Part shown: piece after piece, positions 7,268 through 13,340 of the stretch
How positions within the stretch are numbered: the first letter of the stretch is position 1
How the letters are laid out: each line of letters opens with the position of its first letter
Assembly (NCBI GenBank): GCA_026770575.1
Contig: MU657217.1
Span: 1-13,340, forward strand
DNA length: 13,340 bases
Reading direction: 5' to 3'
DNA from: Pelagophyceae sp. CCMP2097
Lineage: Eukaryota; Sar; Pelagophyceae
Program-made: the position numbers and the translations under genes
The notes under the pieces: generated by a model
What the model saw: the letters and a program-made list of their open reading frames with translations, nothing else
What the model was told of the DNA's origin: nothing
Database searches by the model: none

Positions 7268-9702
7268 TCACGGGAGGCTTTTGAGCGCTGCCTGGACGCG
7301 GTCGACGCTGGAGATCTCGCCAAAGTAAAGCCCCGTAGCGCTATTCCCCTTTTGCGCGTGGCCCGCGGCCCGCTGCGGCTCGTTGATAAGCATGAGGGCG
7401 GCCTCGTGCCAGTCCCGCTCGAAGCTTGCGCATGCATCCTCGACGAGGCAGACGCGGAAAAAGCGGTCTACGGCCTGGATGGCAGTGGAAAAGACGCAGA
7501 CGTTCGTCAGCACGCCGCAGAGGAGGATGCGCCGCACGCCGCGTGCTCGCAGCTCGGCCTCGAGCTGGGTCGAGGCAAAGGCGCCAAAGGTCCACTTGTC
7601 GACGACGATCTCCCCCGGCATGGCGGCGACGGCGGGAAACAGCTCGTAGCCGGCGTCTCCCACGCCGACGAGGTCGCGGCGGATGGACGTGCCGTAGCGG
7701 TGCGACCGCGAGTGCGCCACCGTAAGCCCCGCTTTGCGCGCCGCCGCGAGAAGCCTTGCTGCGTTGGCCACGGCCTCGGAGACGGCCTCGAGCTTGTTCG
7801 GATCGTATTGCTTGGCAAGGCGGCCGTTTGCCGAATCGACGAAATCCGTCTGAAGGTCGATGCATACCTATAAAGGCGACTCTGGCCCCAATGCGTGCCC
7901 CAATCAGACGGCCAGGACCGGGTGCGCCTCCCATACTGTGACGGGTCTTCCGACGGTCATCCCCGACGCCGAATGCGCGCGACGGCCGTGTCGTGTTGGC
8001 ACATGCCAAAGAGCCGGTCGTAGTCGCACTGGATGTTCACGTCGCCTTTATCAGCGCCGGGCAGGGCCTCGCGTACCGCTAGCGCCGCCATTGCCCGGAC
8101 CTCGCGCTCCGCCGCCATAGACGCAAAGTACCGCGCCGAGAGAGCGCCGGCGGCAAAGGCCGCCCCGATGAGGCTGATTGCGTGAGCCGACGGCCGGCGC
8201 CGCGCCAAAGCCGCGGCCAGCCCCGTGGCGAGGCACGCCGCCGCGACGGAGGCGCCGTGGCGGCGGACCGCCCTTTCCAAACGCGCCGGCGCAGCCACGA
8301 CGGCCTTTGGCGGTGCCGTCGGCGGCGTTTGCGGCGGCGGTTCGACGGCGTCGTCGCCGCGGAGCGCGGCGGCAAAGTCGTCGGCCTTTGCGAGGGTGTA
8401 GCCGGCGATACCGCCTTGGGACCGCATCATCTCAATTGTAGCGCGCTTAAAGTGAGGAAAATACGAAGCCGTAGCGTCCTCCACCAATACACACTCGTAC
8501 CCCCGGTCGTTGGCCTCGCGGATCGTGGTCTGGACGCAGACTTCCGTGGTGACGCCGCAGACGACGAGATGGGTGACCTTCAAAGCGCGCAGCCGTTCGT
8601 GCAGGTCCGTGCAGAAAAACGCACCTTTCCCGGGCTTGCGCAAGACGATCTAGAGAAGCGTGTCGTCGCGCGCTCTAGAAGCGTCTCCCCTCGGATGCCT
8701 TCCGGTCTCACTCTTGCCACGTTTTCGAAGAGTCGCGGCGCAGCCAAAGAACCTCGCCCTCGAGCGGCGCGGCCTCTGGGACAAAGTCGTTTGCGGCGGA
8801 GCCCTCGACTAGGAGTTTGCCCAAACCCGCTTCGTCACCGATGCGCAGGCCGTGCGGCGGCGCGCGGAGGCCGTTGCGCTTGGTGGGCGGGCAGTCTGAA
8901 AGATCTTGCGCGTGGCCTTCTTTCGTGTGCACAATGACGAGGCCGCTCTCGCGCGCCGCTTCGAGCAACGTCGCCGCGGCGGGCAGGCATGTGCGCGCGA
9001 GGTTGACGTCGTTGCCAAGGGCGGCGCCGAAGCCGCCTTGGTCGAGGAAATCTCTCTGAAAGTCGATGCACACCAGCGCCGTGTGCTTTAGCGGCAGCTG
9101 CACGGGGACGGGAAGCGTGCGCAGAGTCACGCGCTTCGCAGAAGCCGGCGGCTCGTCGACGGCGAAGAGCGCGCGCACGGCCGTCGCCGCCGGTGCCGCC
9201 GCGGCCGCGCCGAGCGCGGCGCGCGCCTGCGCCGCGGTGGCGAAGAAGCCCGCCGCAGCGAGCGCCGCCGCCGCGCCGTCCTCGGAGAGGCGCGGCGCCG
9301 CGGGCCGCGCCGCGGCTTCGGCCGCCCCCCCCGGCAGGCCGCCCACCGACGCCGGACGGAGGCCAGACCTAGTTTGGCGTCGTGCGCACGGCACGCGCGC
9401 CGGAGCCGCCCGTCGTAACCCGCGTCTCCCTGCGCCCCTCGCCTCTTTCGAATGCGTCTCCACCGTCCCTGCGCCGTGATTTTCAAAATTCCCGACGCAG
9501 TTCCCGACGCAAAGTCTGTGCCGTCGGCGCGGTCGCTGGGCGGCGGGACGAACGACGGCGCGTTTGAAACGGCGTTGACGACGGCCAGGACAGCGCACGT
9601 CGCGGCCGCGGCGTCGCCGAGCAGGTGGTGCGCGAGCGCGGCGACGCCCGCGGAAGTCTCGGCCGCGGCCAGGTCGTGCTGCACAGTTTCGGGCACCATG
9701 GC
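7268..9702 (-). CDS. fused double isochorismatase-family hydrolase (gene A), 5' end decayed
   Basis: Predicted exons are 9702-9509, 9368-8753, 8649-7984 and 7867-7268; from the ATG at 9699 they encode about 690 aa. Domain 1 (residues ~155-365) resembles biuret/triuret hydrolases: catalytic Asp166 in VCIDFQRDF, the LSDCPPTKR and [10 protein letters not shown] stretches, Lys274 in RKPGKGAF, Cys307 in GVTTEVCV, then [10 protein letters not shown]. Two Ala-rich hydrophobic helices follow (about 402-418 and 424-447), then a conserved [10 protein letters not shown] segment. Domain 2 (492-690) has its own triad: Asp495 in CIDLQTDF, Lys582 in [10 protein letters not shown], Cys615 in [10 protein letters not shown]. 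This superfamily cleaves C-N bonds of small amides; substrates here are unknown. The N-terminal ~64 residues match exon 2 of gene B. Exon 1 survives only as a remnant near 9905-9935, so the start at 9699 is a guess. If the last splice is wrong, a shorter protein would stop at 7957. All three hydrolase exons are otherwise intact. Confidence 0.75.
7868..7983 (-). other. predicted 116-nt intron joining the two hydrolase halves of gene A
   Basis: Donor GTCGCG (weak) and acceptor TTTATAG, phase 0, giving [15 protein letters not shown]. An in-frame TAG directly precedes exon 4, and exon 4 has no ATG before its catalytic Asp, so exon 4 must be spliced to something upstream. The acceptor is well supported; the donor is less certain. 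Confidence 0.55.
8650..8752 (-). other. 103-nt intron inside hydrolase domain 1 of gene A
   Basis: Donor GTTCTT after GAG and acceptor CTCTAG before ATCGTC, phase 0. Splicing joins APLEGE to [11 protein letters not shown], exactly where family members carry the strand leading to the catalytic Lys. The unspliced frame stops at about 8708. Confidence 0.8.
9369..9508 (-). other. 140-nt intron 2 of gene A
   Basis: Donor GTCGGG after GACTTTGC and acceptor CTAG before GTCTGGCC, phase 2. The position is identical to the gene B intron at 12399-12542, where the donor is GTAGGG. Confidence 0.65.
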
Positions 9703-9904
9703 CTGTGACGACGTGCGTCTGAGGCTGGCTCTCGAGGCCGTCGCATTCTGCGGCCCGCGCGACCCATCTCCCGAGGCCGCCCTGGGTCCGCAATTCGTCA
9801 GAATTTCTCAGGCACAGAGGGCCGTCCTCGCCCTGGGGTTTCCCCGGGGACTCGCATCGGGTTGCCTGAAATGGGTGGCTGGCGCGGGTGTTAACGAGGT
9901 ATGA

Positions 9905-9935
9905 CTCCAGACCCGAGGTGCACGGCTTTAGTCTG
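9905..9935 (-). pseudogene. remnant of exon 1 upstream of gene A
   Basis: The minus strand reads AVHLGSGVI in the same codon frame as AVHLGPGVV of gene B exon 1, then jumps to ATACCTCGTTAAC, resembling the end of that exon (TACCTTGTAAGT). About 150 bases of exon 1 are missing between these points, the donor GTAAGT has become GTTAAC, and the part with the start codon is not recognisable. The flanking intron DNA (about 9703-9900) still resembles intron 1 of gene B. Confidence 0.7.
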
Positions 9936-9939
9936 CCGT

Positions 9940-10170
9940 GCCTGGTCAGGGTGTTGCGCGCAACGAACTACTAGTGACGAAAAGATTGAGTGGACAACCG
10001 AGCAAGTAGGAATTTCTATTGCTCGGAATCCCTAGGACTTCCTATTGGCTCTGGGGGAAATTCTAAAGTTTGTCCTCGATTTGACTTTTCAAATTTCCAA
10101 ATGCCTCTTTTGAGAGACGGAGCGACGCCCGGGCGGACCCTCGGCGGAGCGAGAACGGGGCCTCTGGGTG
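9940..10170. other. intergenic, no gene seen
   Basis: DNA between gene A and the 3' flank of gene B. An imperfect cluster of TAGGAAT/TTCCTA-like half-sites lies at about 10007-10045. No supported coding region. Confidence 0.4.
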
Positions 10171-10171
10171 T

Positions 10172-10274
10172 GCCCCGAGGCTCGCGGAGCCTGCCCTTGC
10201 CCTCGAGACCGTACGCAAGGCAGCGTATATACAACAGACCTCAGACTTTCGCAAGCAGCACTTCAACACGGTCA
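10172..10274. repeat. duplicated noncoding block, copy 2 (3' flank of gene B)
   Basis: Matches 6789-6906 in order and orientation, including the shared CCGTACGCAAGGCAGCGT. A GTGCTTGTGACGT-GRTGAAGG stretch follows in both copies. Confidence 0.75.
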
Positions 10275-10407
10275 TGTCGTCTGCGGCCGGTGAGGCTCGT
10301 GCTTGTGACGTTGGTGAAGGGTGTGAGGGGTGAGGGGTTGATGTTCAGTCATCTATGAGCAATCTAAAGCGACGACAGGCGCTGCGACAGCGACCCACAC
10401 ACGAGAT

Positions 10408-10422
10408 CGATGGTCTCAATTT
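10408..10422. repeat. conserved block CGATGGTCTCAATTT, copy 2
   Basis: Identical to 7113-7127 and set in a similar flank. Between here and 10738 the gene B side carries several hundred extra bases that have no counterpart on the gene A side. Confidence 0.75.
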
Positions 10423-10737
10423 TTACTTTAATATATTCCGAAATAATCCAGAATATTCGAACTTTAGAAAAAGTGTCTGACAGATGGATCGCCAAAGAAG
10501 GTTCTGATTTTCTGGCGGAATTTTGAGAAGGTCTTTGGAGAAATAGTGACTGCGGGACGCCGAGACGCCTTTAGCGACAGAGGGTGAACTTTTGGCACGT
10601 CTTATTTGAATCGCTGTAACTTTTGCAAAAGACGCTCTTTGGTTAAAGTATAGGTCCCACGGACTTTTCCTTGTGGTGCTTGCACGGCTGCCGGAAGCTC
10701 AGGGCGATGGCCCTTTTAGTTTTGTCAGAAAAACGCG
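10423..10737. other. intergenic, no gene seen
   Basis: Lower-GC DNA, no open frame of note. It is absent from the corresponding 3' flank of gene A, so it was inserted here or deleted there. Confidence 0.4.
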
Positions 10738-10752
10738 CTACAATTGTATGTA
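10738..10752 (-). promoter_or_regulatory. 3' motif CTACAATTGTATGTA, distal copy
   Basis: Perfect copy of the 15-mer, 230 bases from the proximal copy. It suggests that part of the gene B 3' flank was itself duplicated. Confidence 0.45.
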
Positions 10753-10967
10753 AAATCAGTTTCTTCGGTTCGGCGAAGAACCCACCCGGCCCGGGCGTTC
10801 ACACACTCAGGCTGGTCAGTGCTGCATCGACCGGAGACCCACCCGCGTGACCAGTGCAATCTGTGTCGTTGGCACCTGCTGATTTCGACGCAAGAACCGC
10901 CTCCTTCCTCTTCCCTACCTTCACCTAGTAGCGCTAAACAATACTAAGGCGAACCATCATTAGTATA

Positions 10968-10982
10968 CTACAATTGTATGTA
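10968..10982 (-). promoter_or_regulatory. 3' motif CTACAATTGTATGTA downstream of gene B
   Basis: Perfect copy about 100 bases past the gene B stop, comparable to the gene A copy at 7179-7193. It is conserved although the sequence between it and CGCATATGTGCAC has diverged in length. Confidence 0.5.
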
Positions 10983-11082
10983 CAAACCCGACCCGAGACG
11001 CGTGCTTCCACGGTCCCAGGGGCTGTCCGGTGGCAGGCGCATATGTGCACTTGGCGCGGCCGCCCGGGCTGATCGCCGGGGC

Positions 11083-13168
11083 TCACGGGAGGCTTTTGAG
11101 CGCGGCCTGGACGCGGTCGACGGTGGAGACCTCGCCAAAGTAGAGCCCCGTGGCCTTTTGCGCGTGGCCCGGGACGCGCTGCGGCTCGTTGATGAGCTTG
11201 ACGGCGTTTTCGTGCCAGTCGCGCGAGAAGCTCGCGCAGGCGTCCTCGACAAGGCAGACGCGGAAAAAGCGGTCTACGGCCTGCACGGCCGTGGCGAAGA
11301 CGCAGACGTTGGTCAGCACGCCGCAGAGGAGGATGCGCCGCACGCCGCGAGCGCGCAGCTCGGCCTCGAGCTGCGTCGAGGCAAAGGCGCCAAAGGTCCA
11401 CTTGTCCACGACGATTTCCCCCGGCATGGCGGCGACGGCGGGGAATAGCTCGTAGCCCGCATCGCCCACCCCGACGAGGTCACGGCGGATGGAAGCCCCG
11501 TAGCGGTGCGACCGCGAGTGCGCCACCGTGAGCCCCGCTTTGCGCGCCGCGGCGAGGAGCCGCGCCGCGTTGGCCACGGCGGCGGAGACGGCCTCGAGCT
11601 TCTTCGGGTCGTAGAACTTGGCAAGACGGCCGTTTGCCGAATCGACAAAGTCCGTCTGCAGGTCGATGCACACCTGCAGACGCGACGTGAGGCCCAAAAG
11701 GTCAACGGGGCGTGCCCCTTTTCAAACGGCCACGAGCACTGGGTGCGCCTCTGATGGACCCATACTGTGACGGGTCTTCCGACGGGCATCCCCGGCGCCG
11801 CGTGCTTGCGACGGCCGTGTCGTGTTGGCACATGCCAAAGAGCCGGTCGTACTCGCACTGGATGTCCACGTCGCCTTTATCGGCGCCGGGCAGGGCCTCG
11901 CGGACCGCGCGCGCCACCATGGCCCGGACCTCACGGTCCGCCGCCGTAGACGCGAAGAAGCGCGCCGAGAGAGCGCCGGCGGCAAAGGCCGCCCCGATGA
12001 GGCTGATTGCGTGGGCCGACGGCCGGCGCCGCGCCAAAGCCGCGGCCAGCCCCGTGGCGAGGCACGCCGCCGCGACGGAGGCGCCGTGGCGGCGGACTGC
12101 TCTTTCCAAACGCGCCGGCGCAGCCACGACGGCCTTTGGCGGCACCGGCGTCGTCGGCGCCGGCGTCGTCGGCGCCGTCGGCGCGGCGACGGCGACGGCG
12201 AAGACCGCGGGCGCCGCGGCCGCGCCGAGCGCGGCGCGCGCCTGCGCCGCAGTCGCGAAGAAGCCCGTCGCCGCGAGCGCGGCCGCGGCGCCGTCCTCGG
12301 AGAGGGCCGTTGAAAGGCGCGGAGGCGCGGGCCGCGGCGACGCGGCGTCGGCCGCCCCAGCCAGCAGGCCGCCCGCGGCCGCCAGACGCAGGCCAGACCT
12401 AGCGTGACGTCGTGCGCACGGCACGCGCGCCGCAGCCGCCCGTCGTCCACAAAGAGGGCACCTCCCCTCGCCGTGCCTCTTTCCGACTGCGCCTCCACCG
12501 TCCCTGCGAATTGCTTTCCGAATCCACAACGCGGTGCCCTACGCAAAGTCCGTCATGCCGTTAGCGCGGTCGCTCGGGGTTGGCACGTAGGACGGCGCGC
12601 CCGATACGGCGCTCACCACCGCCAGGACGGCGCACGTCGAAGCGGCGGCGTCGCCGAGGAGGTTGCGCGCCAAAGCGGCGACGCCCGCGGAAGTCTCGGC
12701 CGCGGAAAGGTCGAGCTGCACAGCGTCGGGGGACATGGCCTGTGGCGAATTGCGTCAGGGGTGGCGTTCCGGCCGTCGCATCTGGCGGCCCGCGCGACCC
12801 CCTCTGCCTCGCAATTCGTAGGGTCCTCTCGGGCGGAGGGGCTTCCAAAGGGCGCCAAAGGGGTCTGGCGTCGGGTGGCCGAAAAGGGTGGGGGCACTTA
12901 CAAGGTACCTCGGCTCCCCAAGCAGCGACTTCAGGACAGCCTCCGAGTCGACGAGATAGAGTTCGTAGACGTTTGCGTCGTTGTCGTTGCCCGTGACGAC
13001 GCAGGCCGGGTTGGGCGACGGGTTTCCCTGCTTGGCATCGAGGTACGATTTCACTCCTCGGACGACACCGGGCCCGAGGTGCACCGCCGGCGCCCCAGGC
13101 GCGTCGAGGTTGGCGCGGAGCGCGAAGCCCTCCTGCAGCGTGCCCGAGACGGCGAGGATCACGCGCAT
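11083..13168 (-). CDS. single-hydrolase paralogue lacking domain 1 (gene B)
   Basis: Predicted exons are 13168-12902, 12739-12543, 12398-11813 and 11673-11083, about 546 aa. Exon 1 starts MRVILAVSGTLQEGF at a true ATG and, with exon 2, forms an N-terminal region of ~155 residues that I do not recognise (VVTGNDNDANVYELYLVD; then an Ala-rich helical [20 protein letters not shown]). Exon 3 matches gene A at both ends ([18 protein letters not shown] and [16 protein letters not shown]) but has a short Ala/Pro/Thr linker where gene A has the entire biuret-hydrolase-like domain. The two hydrophobic helices and [12 protein letters not shown] are kept. Exon 4 is an intact isochorismatase-family domain: Asp354 (CIDLQTDF), Lys441 ([10 protein letters not shown]), Cys474 (GVLTNVC), ending KSLP. 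If exon 3 were not spliced to exon 4 it would read on to a stop at 11702, and exon 4 would lack a start codon. Substrate unknown. Confidence 0.75.
11674..11812 (-). other. predicted 139-nt intron 3 of gene B
   Basis: Donor GTCGCA (weak) and acceptor GTCTGCAG, phase 0, giving [15 protein letters not shown]. It is homologous in position to 7868-7983. The acceptor AG directly before GTNTGCATCGACC is conserved in both genes although the sequence upstream of it differs. Confidence 0.55.
12141..12185 (+). repeat. 15-bp tandem repeat in the exon 3 linker of gene B
   Basis: GGCACCGGCGTCGTC, GGCGCCGGCGTCGTC and a third shortened unit encode the Ala/Pro/Thr linker that occupies the place of hydrolase domain 1. 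Slippage or recombination at such GC repeats could explain the domain loss. Confidence 0.75.
12399..12542 (-). other. 144-nt intron 2 of gene B
   Basis: Donor GTAGGG after GACTTTGC, acceptor CTAG before GTCTGGCC, phase 2. Without splicing, exon 2 hits a TAG formed at the donor itself. Confidence 0.75.
12740..12901 (-). other. 162-nt intron 1 of gene B
   Basis: Donor GTAAGT after TACCTT and acceptor CCACAG before GCCATG, phase 0. This is the strongest donor in the window. The intron aligns patchily with about 9703-9900 upstream of gene A exon 2. Confidence 0.8.
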
Positions 13169-13340
13169 GCTTAACGGCGGAGGAACGCGGCCGGAACGAC
13201 TTCGGTGGACGTGCGTCAAAGCGCCAAAACCCGAAAGGGCCAAAACTCGAAATCGTGACTAACGTCGAAACCCGAAATCGTGACATTTTTTGCGCTGCGT
13301 CTGCTGCGTCGGCCGGGCCGTCGATGAGTGCGTCGGACCC
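13169..13340 (-). promoter_or_regulatory. upstream region of gene B with repeated CGAAATCGTGAC
   Basis: CGAAATCGTGAC occurs at 13248-13259 and 13273-13284, 25 bases apart. A related AAAACCCGAAA lies at about 13227. These are 80-116 bases upstream of the gene B ATG on its 5' side, a plausible place for factor-binding sites. No TATA box is evident. The last ~50 bases are GC-rich and may lead into another gene. Confidence 0.4.

Noticed and set aside
11083..11697. Exon 4 of gene B as an independent small hydrolase gene
   Set aside because: The upstream extension has no ATG (the codon at 11697 is TTG), and the homologous exon in gene A is preceded directly by an in-frame stop, so a separate gene model fails in both copies.
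11722..12546. Arg-rich 274-residue minus-strand frame overlapping gene B exon 3
   Set aside because: Out-of-frame shadow; the frame used by exon 3 is conserved with gene A and carries the shared protein motifs.

Overview
The window reads as nuclear DNA of a GC-rich, intron-bearing eukaryotic microbe, most likely a stramenopile-type alga (a pelagophyte relative is my guess from overall look, not a database result). Reasons: the clear protein homologies are interrupted by short introns (61 to about 162 nt) with GT...AG ends that restore the reading frame; no bacterial operon signals are seen; GC-rich coding blocks alternate with AT-richer intergenic DNA full of short palindromes and tandem repeats.

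Layout. 1-2.2 kb: no convincing gene, but a 30-bp perfect palindrome, a 10-bp tandem array, other small tandem repeats and a SINE-like element. 2.27-2.53 kb: a decayed 3' fragment (copy C) of the hydrolase gene found further right. 2.5-4.2 kb: no supported gene; a cluster of TAGGAATTCCTA palindromes lies at 3.49-3.57 kb. 4.23-6.61 kb (minus): a two-exon NCS2/AzgA-like purine-type permease of about 772 aa. 7.27-9.70 kb (minus, gene A): a spliced gene whose best model fuses two isochorismatase-family cysteine hydrolase domains, the first resembling biuret/triuret hydrolases, joined by a hydrophobic two-helix-like segment. 11.08-13.17 kb (minus, gene B): a tandem paralogue that keeps the N-terminal region, the hydrophobic linker and the second hydrolase, but has no first hydrolase domain.

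Genes A and B and their 3' flanks form a tandem segmental duplication: exons, intron positions, the 3' motif CTACAATTGTATGTA and a block around GTACGCAAGGCAGCGT recur. Gene A has lost most of exon 1 (a recognisable codon-level remnant remains), gene B lacks the first catalytic domain, and copy C is a pseudogene. The locus is therefore caught in the middle of duplication and domain loss.

Working hypothesis (inference): the permease imports a purine-like or related nitrogenous compound, and the C-N-cleaving hydrolases act on small amide or ureide-type nitrogen compounds, making this an organic-nitrogen acquisition cluster. The substrates are not determined by the sequence. All exon borders are predictions; the exon 3/exon 4 junction of genes A and B is the least certain.
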